From the NCBI GenBank assembly GCA_964478775.1, contig CAYZJC010000013.1:1-39364 (forward strand): a stretch of DNA of 39,364 bases, written 5' to 3'. A model generated the notes under the pieces. It ran no database searches, was not told the DNA's origin, and saw nothing but the letters and a program-made list of their open reading frames with translations. The position numbers were made by a program, and so were the translations under genes. Of this stretch, positions 6,504 to 15,720 are shown in pieces. The stretch is from PNMQ01 sp964478775. GTDB taxonomy: Bacteria; Pseudomonadota; Alphaproteobacteria; Paracaedibacterales; CAIOTO01. The stretch's first letter is position 1, and every line of letters starts with the position of its first letter.

Positions 6504-8669
6504 ATGTTTGTGCGTTGGTTGCAAGTTCTGATTATATGTGGGCTATGGGTAGTGCCAGCGTTGTCTGTTGTAGAGAATATGGGAGATCAGTTAAATAGAC
6601 CCGATTATTCAGCAATAGCAGTAGTCTTAAATGACACGTACCCCAAACCGTGCGGTAAGGGCGGAATTGCTTGCCAAGGAAAAGAACGTTGCCTTCTTCA
6701 TGATAAAGATAACAAACCTATTCGTTATTGTGTTGATGATGGTTGTATAAATGATACCCATACATTTTGCGCCACCCCGCCGATTTCCTTACTGCCATGC
6801 GGGCAGGGGGGGACGTTATGTTTTTCAAAAATGCAGTGTTATAAGTCACAAACCAATGAGTTGTGTGAAACCGATGATTGCGTAATGGATGCGCACTGTC
6901 AGTATACAAGTGGGCTTCCTTGTGGTCTTGGTGGAATTGCTTGCCCTGATTTTACGCTGTGTGCAGATAAAGCAACAAAGAAACCATGCATGTCAAAGCA
7001 CTGCGCATCTTTCAATAACTCAATATGTGTACCTGCTGCAGGTTATTTGCCGTGTGGCAAGGGGGGCGTCTTGTGTGAAAAAGACACAGAGATTTGTATG
7101 TGGTTTGACAAAGATCAAAACAAAACAACAAAGTGCTTAGCAGACAGTTCTTGTGTTCGTGATAACAGTGTGGCTTGTAAACCCAAAAACTTATTACCAT
7201 GTGGAGCAGGGGGAGTGTTTTGCGAAGCCTCGCGTGTCTGCGTTGATGGGAAAAAAGAAATTTGTAAAAAGGGTGATTGCCTTAAGGATAGTCAGTCTTC
7301 TTGCATGCTAACTAATCATCTTACTTGTGGCCAGGGGGGGGCTGCTTGTCCTATCGCTACAAATGAAGATTTACAAACCATTTGTATGGCCCCTAAACAG
7401 ACAACAGATGGGTCAACAACTCAATCGTTAGAGGCATGCATCGCAGGCGAATGTTTAGCGCATGCCAGCTGTGAGTTACCGCAAAAAGTGTTGCCATGTG
7501 GCCAGGGGGGGACAATTTGTCATGAGGGTAAGTTGTGTATCACGTCAGATAGAAAATCTTTATGCCAATTTGGAAATTGCATGAGTCATGGCGCAACATG
7601 CGAACTGCCTTCCATCTTGCCATGTGGTCAAGGGGCTACTTCTTGTGTGTATGTGATTAATACAATTGTTGGTGGTGGTAAGTTGGTTGAGCCTCAACAG
7701 CAAGCACTTCATTATGGTCTTCTAGCCCCTATTGATATGACTTTAGATAGTGCTGGGAATATGTATGTGCTTGACGAACAGCTACGTAAAATTATTAGAA
7801 TTGAGGCAAGAGGTCTTACGCAAACAATTGAACACGAACAGTTTAGGGATATGACAGCTATTGCAACTGATAAGTCTAATCACTTATATATAGCAACGAA
7901 AAATTATATTTTAAAGTATGATTTTGAATTAAAGAATGTAACTGTTTTATACGAACTAGATCCGGAAATGGGTGGGGTTTCACCTGGTGGTTTGGCAATT
8001 TATGGGGATGATTTAGTGATGGCGATGCCAAAAGCCCATTTAATTATCAAGGTAAATATAAATACCGGTGCGCAAACGCCAAAACAATACACCATTGTAG
8101 CAGGTCAAATTCAAGGTGATGGAAAACCGCTTAGTGAATTGGCTGACAACCTTAAAGAGAGTGATCAAGTGAAGTTAGGAGCACCTACAACACTGAGCAT
8201 TGATAAGCATGGCAATATTTATTTCGTTGACCAAGAATATAAGATATTAAGTAAAATTGAGAAGAACACAGCAACCCTAAGACCAAATGAGTATACAATT
8301 TCTATTGTGGCAGGTGTCTTACCCTTAAAAGTTGAAAATGAACCTTTTGATAATGCAGATAACTTCACCTTTATTCAGCCTGTGGGCGTTGGTGTGGATC
8401 ATATTGGAAATGTATTTGTATCAGACAGTGGTTCACATAAAATTTTTATGGTGAATGTTGGTACAGGAAAGATTGTGCCAGTTGCTGGTTGTGGGGAAGC
8501 GGGCTTTTCAGATGTTTTAATGGATGCGCGTGAAGCTAAATTAAATGGCCCAACGATTTTAAAAATTGCGTTAGATGGGAGCCTTAACATCATAGACCGT
8601 TTTAATGCCCGCATCCGTCAACTTGTCTCACAAGGGTTACCTCAAGGAATTTCTACACCTCCAAAATAA
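6504..8669 (+). CDS. Secreted six-cysteine-module / NHL beta-propeller protein
   Basis: 721 aa from the ATG at 6504 (a TTG at 6498 is in frame; no clear ribosome site for either). The N-terminus is a signal peptide ('LQVLIICGLWVVPALS'), so the protein is exported. From about residue 50 to 366 come seven modules, each opening with (L)PCGxGGxxC and holding six cysteines spaced roughly C-x6-C-x5-C-x8-C-x4-C-x5-7-C (sixth module longer); an eighth half-module with two cysteines follows. Even, regular Cys content suggests three disulfides per module. From ~387 to the end are six NHL-like blades: 'IDMTLDSAGNMYVLD', 'TAIATDKSNHLYIAT', 'GGLAIYGDDLVMAM', 'LSIDKHGNIYFVD', 'VGVDHIGNVFVSDSG', 'KIALDGSLNIIDRF', with 'IVAG' links. 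NHL propellers bind proteins, glycans or RNA; the cysteine modules match no family I can name. A paralogue lies at 37.7 kb. Likely surface or secreted host-interface factor (inference). Confidence 0.9.
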   Translation: MFVRWLQVLIICGLWVVPALSVVENMGDQLNRPDYSAIAVVLNDTYPKPCGKGGIACQGKERCLLHDKDNKPIRYCVDDGCINDTHTFCATPPISLLPCGQGGTLCFSKMQCYKSQTNELCETDDCVMDAHCQYTSGLPCGLGGIACPDFTLCADKATKKPCMSKHCASFNNSICVPAAGYLPCGKGGVLCEKDTEICMWFDKDQNKTTKCLADSSCVRDNSVACKPKNLLPCGAGGVFCEASRVCVDGKKEICKKGDCLKDSQSSCMLTNHLTCGQGGAACPIATNEDLQTICMAPKQTTDGSTTQSLEACIAGECLAHASCELPQKVLPCGQGGTICHEGKLCITSDRKSLCQFGNCMSHGATCELPSILPCGQGATSCVYVINTIVGGGKLVEPQQQALHYGLLAPIDMTLDSAGNMYVLDEQLRKIIRIEARGLTQTIEHEQFRDMTAIATDKSNHLYIATKNYILKYDFELKNVTVLYELDPEMGGVSPGGLAIYGDDLVMAMPKAHLIIKVNINTGAQTPKQYTIVAGQIQGDGKPLSELADNLKESDQVKLGAPTTLSIDKHGNIYFVDQEYKILSKIEKNTATLRPNEYTISIVAGVLPLKVENEPFDNADNFTFIQPVGVGVDHIGNVFVSDSGSHKIFMVNVGTGKIVPVAGCGEAGFSDVLMDAREAKLNGPTILKIALDGSLNIIDRFNARIRQLVSQGLPQGISTPPK

Positions 8670-8699
8670 TGTTGGGCACTGTAGGAATTGCAAAATGAA

Positions 8700-9062
8700 T
8701 GCTTGATGTCTAAAGTTATCCACAACTTGGGTGCTAACTTGATTTTTCAAAGCTATATTGACTTAAAGTAATTTTATTTTAATAGTGTCTTAAATCCTTT
8801 GAAAACCAAGGGTTCTGGCATGCTTAAATTTTAAGCAGTTAGTAGATTCTCTAAGGTTTGCCTTGCTGTTAACACTTAATTAACTTTTTATCCACAGACT
8901 TATCCACAGGTTTTGTGGATAACTTTGTAAGCCTTTATGTGGGGGTGAATTACTCAGTTGTTATTTTGTTGAAGGTTTTTTTCAAAATTACGTTATTTAT
9001 AGAACAAATGGATGTGCAGTTTACAAAATATTTATATTTTCAGAGCAAAATAAATCTTAGAA
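8700..9062. other. Candidate replication origin (DnaA boxes, CtrA-like site, AT-rich)
   Basis: Non-coding stretch between the propeller gene and the next secreted-protein gene. It has four perfect DnaA boxes (TTATCCACA): 8716-8724, 8888-8896 and 8900-8908 on the plus strand and 8914-8922 on the minus strand, three of them within 35 bases. Just before the cluster, 8869-8883 reads TTAA-N7-TTAA, the CtrA consensus used at alphaproteobacterial origins. A perfect 15-base palindrome GCTTAAATTTTAAGC lies at 8822-8836, and 8955-9062 is strongly AT-rich, suitable for unwinding. The only other exact box I noticed is inside a gene (30991). dnaA itself is not in the window. Confidence 0.55.
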
Positions 9063-9314
9063 GAAAGTTGTGTGGTTGAAAAAATTGTTTAAAATTTTAT
9101 CTTTTTTGTTTGGACAAATACCAGAAATAAAGTTACAGTTACTTAAATTCGCATATCAGCGCAAAGCTGAGTCCCCCTGTTATTTGGGAAAGCGCATGGC
9201 TTTACTTTTTTATACTATACGAAATGCAACGTGTGCTGTTCGTGATTTTTGTCTCACTCTTTTATCTCAAACCCTTATTTTGCTTATTATCCTCACACAT
9301 TTAGGAGCCTCCTT

Positions 9315-10139
9315 ATGTCAATACATCATCATGCTTTGTCGACACGACATTCCTTCTTCAAGATAGTTTCATTGTCATTATGTACAGCATTTATAACGTC
9401 TGCAAGTGTGCCAACAGCGCGTGCAAGTCATGACGAATACAATGCTGATATTTACGATATACATATGGGTTTACTTAAAAATGACTGGCATACAAATAAG
9501 AAGCGTGCCAAAGAATATTTTTCTGTTGAATATAAAAATCTTACACAAAAAGAAAAAGAAAAAGAAAAACGAAAAAGAAGAGCCACCTTTAAAAGCACCC
9601 TCCATGAACAAATTCACAATACTACAACATCAGTAACCTTACACGGCAACTTACACACCTCACTTCAATATGCACAGCACGACCCACTTAGCAGATTTCA
9701 AATTATGGAACCTGAAGTTGCGAGAAAGTGGGCTAACATTAAGACACCCTCAGCCCCTACTGCTAGTGTTGAAGCTATTCCAAGCGTGTTTAAAGACCAA
9801 ATTGCCCCAACGCTCAATTTTAAAACGTTTCTTTCCCAAGTTTTTCATACCCAAGGTTCTTATGAAGATACACAAAAGGAAGCTTGGAAAGTGGTTAATT
9901 ACGAAGAAATTGGTGCACGTCTAAGCGGTTTTTGCACGCCAGATTTATGGGCAGATGTAACCATGCAGTATACCTCCTGGCATCTTTCTTTTCCCGTAGA
10001 TAACGCAATTGCTAAGGAACTTAATGGAACTGATTTTACGCTTGTGTTTGAATACGAATTTCCATTTCCAGCCCAAACATTAAAAGTTAACCTTGCCAAA
10101 GCAGGGTTGGCATCTTGCTTGCAAGAATCAAAGGTTTAA
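9315..10139 (+). CDS. Secreted protein of unknown function
   Basis: 274 aa from the ATG at 9315, which has AGGAG seven bases upstream; an in-frame start at 9249 lacks such a site. A signal peptide is visible: 'HSFFKIVSLSLCTAFITSAS' then a likely cut after 'PTARA'. The mature part has a very basic Lys/Glu/Arg stretch (KEKEKEKRKRR), then a mixed region, and a C-terminal beta-rich part ('DFTLVFEYEFPFP'). Two cysteines near the C-terminus (FCTPDLW, LASCLQ) could pair. I recognise no domain. It starts ~250 bases after the candidate origin and is followed by the convergent tatA. Probably periplasmic or secreted. Confidence 0.8.
   Translation: MSIHHHALSTRHSFFKIVSLSLCTAFITSASVPTARASHDEYNADIYDIHMGLLKNDWHTNKKRAKEYFSVEYKNLTQKEKEKEKRKRRATFKSTLHEQIHNTTTSVTLHGNLHTSLQYAQHDPLSRFQIMEPEVARKWANIKTPSAPTASVEAIPSVFKDQIAPTLNFKTFLSQVFHTQGSYEDTQKEAWKVVNYEEIGARLSGFCTPDLWADVTMQYTSWHLSFPVDNAIAKELNGTDFTLVFEYEFPFPAQTLKVNLAKAGLASCLQESKV
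9547..9577 (+). repeat. AAAAAG hexamer microsatellite inside the secreted-protein gene
   Basis: Three perfect AAAAAG units (9547-9564) and two degenerate ones encode the KEKEKEKRK stretch. Slippage by one unit adds or removes two residues without changing frame. Confidence 0.8.
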
Positions 10140-10165
10140 GTTTGGGGAAATTGCCGGGGTAAGAT

Positions 10166-10306
10166 TTATTCCGTGTCCTTCATGCCATCGCGAAAGGCTT
10201 TAATGCCTTTCGCTAGGTCTTTCATGACTTGCGGCATGCGGCCTGCACCGAAAACCAATAGTACAATTAATAAGACAATAACCAAATGACTAAAACTAAG
10301 GCCCAT
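10166..10306 (-). CDS. tatA: Sec-independent protein translocase subunit TatA
   Basis: Small membrane subunit that forms the Tat export pore for folded proteins. Only 46 aa, at the short end for TatA. It has an N-terminal short membrane helix 'SHLVIVLLIVLLVFGAGRMP', including the FGxxRxP hinge, and then an amphipathic helix 'VMKDLAKGIKAFRDGMKD', the classical TatA layout. AGGAG precedes the ATG at a good distance. It lies 45 bases after cdsA on the same strand, so it probably shares the uppS-cdsA transcript. TatB and TatC are not in the window. The acidic/hydrophilic tail after the amphipathic helix is almost absent. Confidence 0.92.
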   Translation of the reverse strand: MGLSFSHLVIVLLIVLLVFGAGRMPQVMKDLAKGIKAFRDGMKDTE

Positions 10307-10351
10307 AATATTTCTCCTTTTTAAATAGAATCTTTAAATGTGATCATGTCT

Positions 10352-11104
10352 TTATGTGTTGAGGTAGATGGCCAAAACCAAAGCGGCAAGCATGAGGCTA
10401 TCAAAACGGTCAAATACTCCACCATGTCCTGGTATGATTGCCCCCATATCCTTCACTTCGAAGTGACGCTTCATTAAAGACTGCAATAGATCACCTAAAT
10501 GACAAGCTAATGATAACATCAATGACAATAAAAATATAGGCAGCATCTTTTTAAAGTGAAGGCCAAGTGCATTAGCGCTAAAAACCCCTATAAAGCTTGC
10601 AGCTGCAAGGCCGCCAAAGAAACCTGCCCACGTTTTGTTGGGGCTTATCATTGGGCAAAGTTTTGCACCGCCAACGAGTTTACCAACTATATAAGCGCCG
10701 CAATCTGTTGACCATACAATAACGCATAGCCACAGTATGACGGAAAACCCAGGAAAAACATGAGGCGGGGTTGATAAATAAGTGCTTGCATTTTGTTCTA
10801 ACATCAGTACTGCAAACAAACTGGCCACAATATATAGAGCACCAGATAACAATGATACAAAGTTTTTAGTACCTACCATTTTAAGCCATTCCCACAACGC
10901 AATGGAAAAAATGAGGATCATCATCCCTTGAAAGAAAACACCACCAATATATGTTACATATAAAAATAAGGGTGCTAGCACGAGTGCACTTAAGACTCTC
11001 TTCAATAGTTCTGAAGACGCGTGTGTTTGTGGTGCCATGTTGGGTAAATTTTCAGACGTTAATTTAGCTGATTTACTTTTTTTCGAATTTACTGTTTTTG
11101 TCAT
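10352..11104 (-). CDS. cdsA: Phosphatidate cytidylyltransferase CdsA
   Basis: Inner-membrane enzyme making CDP-diacylglycerol from phosphatidic acid and CTP, the branch point to all bacterial phospholipids. 250 aa with an extra polar N-terminus (~30 residues, Lys/Ser-rich); an internal ATG at residue 23 is an alternative start. Several hydrophobic helices follow, and the family signature is near the C-terminus: 'SLMKRHFEVKDMGAIIPGHG' then 'GVFDRFDSL', with the metal-binding acidic residues KD, D and D. 'SPNKTWAGFFGG' is the other conserved block. Downstream of uppS by 132 bases, as in the common uppS-cdsA pair; dxr and rseP, which often follow, are missing here. Confidence 0.96.
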   Translation of the reverse strand: MTKTVNSKKSKSAKLTSENLPNMAPQTHASSELLKRVLSALVLAPLFLYVTYIGGVFFQGMMILIFSIALWEWLKMVGTKNFVSLLSGALYIVASLFAVLMLEQNASTYLSTPPHVFPGFSVILWLCVIVWSTDCGAYIVGKLVGGAKLCPMISPNKTWAGFFGGLAAASFIGVFSANALGLHFKKMLPIFLLSLMLSLACHLGDLLQSLMKRHFEVKDMGAIIPGHGGVFDRFDSLMLAALVLAIYLNT

Positions 11105-11236
11105 CTGTAAGCATTCTGGGAAAGATTTATTGTCAAACTGTAGGTTTTTAAAACTTTTTTACTTATCTCTTAGCATAATGCTTTATACCTAAGAGAGCAA
11201 TACTCTTGCGTTTATCTCATTAGCTATAGATATGTC

Positions 11237-11932
11237 TTATGTGCCATATCTGCGCTTTCGCTTTGAAAATTCACTGAGTGCACCTGCAAAATGTTGTGCT
11301 GTCATTTCTGGCCATAGGACATCCACAAACACAAGTTCTGTATAAGCTAATTGCCACAATAAATAATTGCTTATTCTAAGTTCACCGCTGGTACGAATTA
11401 ATAAATCTGGGTCAGGCACTTCAGCTGTATCTAGGTAAGAGGCAAATATGTCTTCATCAACAGTGTCAATTTCCCCTGCCTTTGCTTGCCCAATCATGCG
11501 GTTAACAGCGCGTACAATTTCATCTCTTCCGCTATAACTAAGGGCTAGTTGTAAGGTAAGACGTGTATTGTGGGCTGTGTTTTTTTCAGCCAAATCAACT
11601 AATTCTTTAATGTCTTCTGGTAAGCGTGACCTGTCGCCAATGACTTTAAACTTGATTCCTTCTTCTTTTAATTCATCAATTTGGTTTTGTAAATACCAGT
11701 GCAGTAATTGAAAAAAGTCTGATTTCCAGCCCTGGTCACGTTTCCAGTTTTCTGTAGAAAAAGTATATAAAGTTAAAACTTCAATGCCGGATTGAACAGC
11801 AAAACGAATGCATTCGCGTGCACGTGTTGCCCCTTGCCTGTGTCCTTCAATTAAAGGAAGTTTATTTTTTGTTGCCCATCTGCCATTACCATCCATAATG
11901 ATAGCAACGTGAGAAGGTATGGTTTGTGTCAT
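11237..11932 (-). CDS. uppS: Undecaprenyl diphosphate synthase UppS
   Basis: cis-prenyltransferase that builds the C55 lipid carrier for peptidoglycan precursors. The catalytic opening 'HVAIIMDGNGRWA' with the Mg-binding Asp is intact, as are 'GHRQGA', 'LTLYTFSTENWKR' and the C-terminal 'DLLIRTSGELRISNYLLWQ' and 'TELVFVDVLWPEM'. The ATG at 11932 has AAGGA 11 bases upstream; an in-frame ATG at 11944 abuts that AAGG and is less likely. 231 aa is normal. It is transcribed away from dnaE. Confidence 0.96.
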   Translation of the reverse strand: MTQTIPSHVAIIMDGNGRWATKNKLPLIEGHRQGATRARECIRFAVQSGIEVLTLYTFSTENWKRDQGWKSDFFQLLHWYLQNQIDELKEEGIKFKVIGDRSRLPEDIKELVDLAEKNTAHNTRLTLQLALSYSGRDEIVRAVNRMIGQAKAGEIDTVDEDIFASYLDTAEVPDPDLLIRTSGELRISNYLLWQLAYTELVFVDVLWPEMTAQHFAGALSEFSKRKRRYGT

Positions 11933-12139
11933 TTTATTTATCATCCTTAATTTAGTATCTTATTAAAATATCATTCTTTTCAAAAGCTTTAAATCAAAAA
12001 AACTGGCTTTGTAAGGGCAAGTCGGCTATCATTTTCTACCTCCTAATTGTGTGATGTTATGCTATAGTGGTGCAGGTTTTGCTTCAATATTAGCGTGTGT
12101 TAATTGGTTATCTCATTTTTTTATGTTTAGGTGTTTTTA

Positions 12140-15100
12140 ATGTCGAGTACAGCGCAGTCCTTTTTTTCGTNNNNNNNNNNTTTTTCGTATCAAGGGTTTA
12201 TACACCTTAGGGTTCATTCTGCCTATTCATTGACAGAAGGTGCTTTGCTCATGAAAAAAATACCCACCTTATGTTCAAGTCATAAAATGCCTGCTGTAGC
12301 ACTGACAGATACAAACAATATGTTTGGTGCGTTAGAGTTTTCATTAGCCTGTGCGGCTAAAGGGGTGCAACCAATTGTGGGTTGTCAAATCACCTTAAGG
12401 CTATGTGATTACCCAGATGTGTTTGCCCCCATCGTTTTATTGGCGCAAAATCAGGTGGGTTATCAAAATTTGATGAAGCTTGCGACAAATGTGCACTACA
12501 AAGAAGACAGAGTGCCTGGGCCGTTTATTGTTCAAGAAGAACTTGTAGCTTGTAGTGAAGGCTTAATTTGTTTAACGGGCGGCGTTAAAGGGCCTATTGG
12601 TCAATTGTACCAACAAGAATGTGATAAACAGCAAGACCATCAAGACAGCACTGTATTGTGTCAGTGGTTTAGTGATGTCTTTCAAGACCGTTTATATATT
12701 GAAATTCAACGTCACGGCCTGCCCGTAGAAGGTGTCTGTGAAACCTATTTTTTAAAGCTCGCAACTGACTTTAATATACCTATTGCTGCAACGAACGATA
12801 CTTTTTTTGCCACAAAAGCTATTTATGAAGCACACGATAGCCTGCTTTGTATTGCTGCTGGAAGTTATGTAGAAGAAACACACAGACGTATTGAAACACC
12901 CCAGCACTATTTTAAGTCAAGTGATGAGATGATCGCCTTGTTTTCTGACTTACCAGAAGCCATTGCGAACACCGTTATCATCGCGCAAAGGTGTTCCTTT
13001 AGACCTTTGCCCCATAACCCCATTTTGCCACGTTTTCCCACACATGATAACAGATGTGAAGATGAAGAAGTATCATCGCAAGCGTATGCCGGCCTTGAGG
13101 ACAGGCTTAAGGAAGAAGTCTTTCCTTTGCATGATGCGATGGTGCATGACGCGTTAACACAAACGTACCAAGAACGTTTAGCTTATGAACTTGGTATTAT
13201 TAAACGCATGGGATTTTCAGGTTATTTTCTAATTGTTTCTGACTTTATTAAGTGGGCGAAAGAGCAGGGGATCCCCGTAGGCCCAGGTCGTGGTTCAGGG
13301 GCAGGGTCTTTGGTGGCTTGGGTTTTGACCATTACAGATATGGACCCTATTCGCTTTCAGTTGATTTTTGAACGTTTCTTAAACCCAGAACGTGTATCGA
13401 TGCCTGACTTTGACGTGGACTTTTGCCAAGATCGCCGTGATGAAGTCATTCGTTATGTCTCCCAAAAATATGGCGCAGATAGAGTCGCCCACATTATAAC
13501 CTTTGGAAAATTTCAAGCCAGAATGGTGATTCGTGATGTAGGACGTGTGTTGCAAATGCCATATGGGCAGGTGGATAGAATCTCAAAGATGATTCCGAAC
13601 AACCCAGCCAACCCCGTTACCCTGGAACAAGCTATCGAGCTTGACCCCGTTTTACAACAGATGCGAAAAGACGAAGAGACGGTTGATAAGTTAATGGATG
13701 TTGGCACCAAGCTTGAAGGTTTGTATAGACATGCTTCAACCCAAGCTGCAGGTGTGGTTATTGGTGATAGGCCCCTATATGAACTTGTTCCCTTATACCG
13801 CGATGATAAGTCAGACCTTGCCGTTACCCAGTTTAGCATGAAGTATGTCGAAGCCGCAGGCCTTGTGAAATTTGACTTTTTAGGGTTAAAGACACTAACC
13901 GTTATTGAAGAGTGTTGTAAACTTGTTAGGGCCAAAACGAAAGAGGCTTTTAAAATTCAAACCATTCCCTTAGATGACCCAGCGACATTTGCACTGCTTT
14001 GCCGCGTTGAGGCGGTTGGGATATTCCAGCTTGAAAGTGCGGGCATGAGAGATGTGTTAAGGCGCTTGCAACCCGACCGCTTTGAAGACTTAATTGCGCT
14101 TGTGGCATTGTATCGACCAGGGCCGATGGACGATATCCCAAGGTACCTTGCATGTAAGCATGGCCATGAACCGGTGACGTATCCTCACCCTGCAATTGCC
14201 TCAATTTTAGAGCCAACCTATGGTGTCATGGTCTACCAAGAACAAGTTATGCAAATTGCGCAGGTTCTTGGTGGGTATACATTGGGGGCAGCAGACTTGC
14301 TACGCCGCGCCATGGGTAAAAAAATTAAGGCAGAAATGGACGCACAGCGGGCCTTATTTACCAAAGGTGCCATAGAAAATGGTGTTGAGCCAGACTTAGC
14401 CTCAAACATATTTGACTTAATGGCAAAGTTCGCTGGTTATGGGTTTAACAAATCACACTCTGCACCTTATGCGCTATTGGCTTACCAAACAGCGTATCTA
14501 AAAGCGAATCATCCCTTGGAATTTTTTGCAGCCTCTATGACGTTAGATATGCAAAACACCGACAAGCTGAATGTGTATCGTCAAGACTTGCAGCGTCTTA
14601 ATATTCCTTTATTGTCGCCAGATATTAACAAATCACACCCTACCTTCACCGTTGAACACTTAGAAGATGGGACCTATGGCATACGCTATGCATTAACGGC
14701 TATTAGAAATATTGGAACGCCCGCCATGGAAGCGTTGGTGAAAGAACGTGAAAAAAGGGGCGCATTTAAAAGTTTAGGTGACTTTGCCTCACGCATTGAC
14801 CCCTCTGTTATCACGAAGCGTCAATTAGATAATTTGGTGGCCTCTGGCGCCTTTGATGTTGTTTTAAAGTCACAGTATGGTGGTGTGAATCGACGCCAGT
14901 TGTATGAAGGGATAGAGGCCTTATTATTTACCTCGCTGACACGCAAAAAAGAAAAAAAGAGCGGGCAAAAAATGTTGTTTGCCAAAGAAAGAGAAGCTGA
15001 GGCGCATGATATCCCCCTGCCAGATATTATGGACTGGACCCCTCTAGACAGGCTTCAAAAGGAATTTGAGGCCTTAGGGTTTTACTTAAGTTCCCACCCG

Positions 15101-15646
15101 CTTGTCATTTATGAAGAGATGCTTGCAAAGTTAGCCCTCACACCGTCGAATGAAATGATGGCAATCGCAACGACTGCCTACACAACCATTAACGTTGCCG
15201 GCATTATTTTAACAAAGCAAGAGCGGACCTCTAAAAAGGGTGACAAGTTTGCCTTCATCACAGTGACAGATATGACAGGCGTATTTGAAGTGGCCTTTTT
15301 TTCTGAAACCTATTTGGCATATCGTGACCAATTAAACCCTGGCACAGCAGTCTTTATGACCGTGGGGCTTAAAAGCGAAAGTGAAGAGACCTATAGGCTT
15401 ATTGCAAAGACCCTAGAGCCCTTGGAAGCCAAGTCAGTGGTGCAGTCTGTTGAGATTGAGTTAGATGGTGCTTTAACACAGCCACATCATTTAAGGCAAG
15501 CCCTTTTACACTTGAAAGTTGGGAGAACCAAATTACATTTGCTGATTGATATGCCCAACATTGGGGTAGTGCGTGTAAGTCTACCTGGTGGGTTTGAGAT
15601 TACCCAAAACACAAAAGCGCTATTGCTGCAAACGCAGGCATCGTAA
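12140..15646 (+). CDS. dnaE: DNA polymerase III alpha subunit DnaE
   Basis: Main replicative polymerase. 1168 aa from the ATG at 12140 (AGG eight bases upstream; a GTG at 12131 is in frame but less likely). Order: PHP domain opening 'FIHLRVHSAYSLTEGAL', then 'ALTDTNNMFGALEF'; palm region 'GPGRGSGAGSLVAWVL' and the catalytic aspartates in 'PDFDVDF' (near residues 422-428); fingers; helix-hairpin-helix; and an OB fold ('INVAGIILTKQERTSKKGDKF' region) before the C-terminal tail. All blocks are present. The N gap at 12171-12180 lies in the first 20 codons and looks like an assembly artefact rather than missing sequence, since both edges carry the same eight bases. Confidence 0.98.
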   Translation: MSSTAQSFFSXXXXFSYQGFIHLRVHSAYSLTEGALLMKKIPTLCSSHKMPAVALTDTNNMFGALEFSLACAAKGVQPIVGCQITLRLCDYPDVFAPIVLLAQNQVGYQNLMKLATNVHYKEDRVPGPFIVQEELVACSEGLICLTGGVKGPIGQLYQQECDKQQDHQDSTVLCQWFSDVFQDRLYIEIQRHGLPVEGVCETYFLKLATDFNIPIAATNDTFFATKAIYEAHDSLLCIAAGSYVEETHRRIETPQHYFKSSDEMIALFSDLPEAIANTVIIAQRCSFRPLPHNPILPRFPTHDNRCEDEEVSSQAYAGLEDRLKEEVFPLHDAMVHDALTQTYQERLAYELGIIKRMGFSGYFLIVSDFIKWAKEQGIPVGPGRGSGAGSLVAWVLTITDMDPIRFQLIFERFLNPERVSMPDFDVDFCQDRRDEVIRYVSQKYGADRVAHIITFGKFQARMVIRDVGRVLQMPYGQVDRISKMIPNNPANPVTLEQAIELDPVLQQMRKDEETVDKLMDVGTKLEGLYRHASTQAAGVVIGDRPLYELVPLYRDDKSDLAVTQFSMKYVEAAGLVKFDFLGLKTLTVIEECCKLVRAKTKEAFKIQTIPLDDPATFALLCRVEAVGIFQLESAGMRDVLRRLQPDRFEDLIALVALYRPGPMDDIPRYLACKHGHEPVTYPHPAIASILEPTYGVMVYQEQVMQIAQVLGGYTLGAADLLRRAMGKKIKAEMDAQRALFTKGAIENGVEPDLASNIFDLMAKFAGYGFNKSHSAPYALLAYQTAYLKANHPLEFFAASMTLDMQNTDKLNVYRQDLQRLNIPLLSPDINKSHPTFTVEHLEDGTYGIRYALTAIRNIGTPAMEALVKEREKRGAFKSLGDFASRIDPSVITKRQLDNLVASGAFDVVLKSQYGGVNRRQLYEGIEALLFTSLTRKKEKKSGQKMLFAKEREAEAHDIPLPDIMDWTPLDRLQKEFEALGFYLSSHPLVIYEEMLAKLALTPSNEMMAIATTAYTTINVAGIILTKQERTSKKGDKFAFITVTDMTGVFEVAFFSETYLAYRDQLNPGTAVFMTVGLKSESEETYRLIAKTLEPLEAKSVVQSVEIELDGALTQPHHLRQALLHLKVGRTKLHLLIDMPNIGVVRVSLPGGFEITQNTKALLLQTQAS
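12171..12180. other. Spurious assembly gap at the dnaE N-terminus
   Basis: The eight bases TTTTTCGT occur directly before the N run and directly after it. Merging the two copies removes 18 bases (six codons) and gives an uninterrupted start reading MSSTAQSFFSYQGFIHLRV, so the contig ends probably overlap. Confidence 0.8.
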
Positions 15647-15720
15647 TCTGCACAGTATTTAAATAAAATTTTATATGTTTTTTATTAAATATTGATATTG
15701 TAATTATTTCCTTTTTATTA

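Noticed and set aside
9070..9366. 98-codon frame with GTG start just upstream of the secreted-protein gene
   Set aside because: It contains the ribosome site and the start of the well-supported gene at 9315, has no family resemblance, and the start is weak.
10140..10165. Additional Tat genes next to tatA
   Set aside because: No frame resembling TatB or TatC is present on either side; only tatA is supported.
11166..11196. Inverted repeat TCTCTTAG/CTAAGAGA between uppS and cdsA as a terminator
   Set aside because: Fifteen-base loop and no T run on the transcribed strand.
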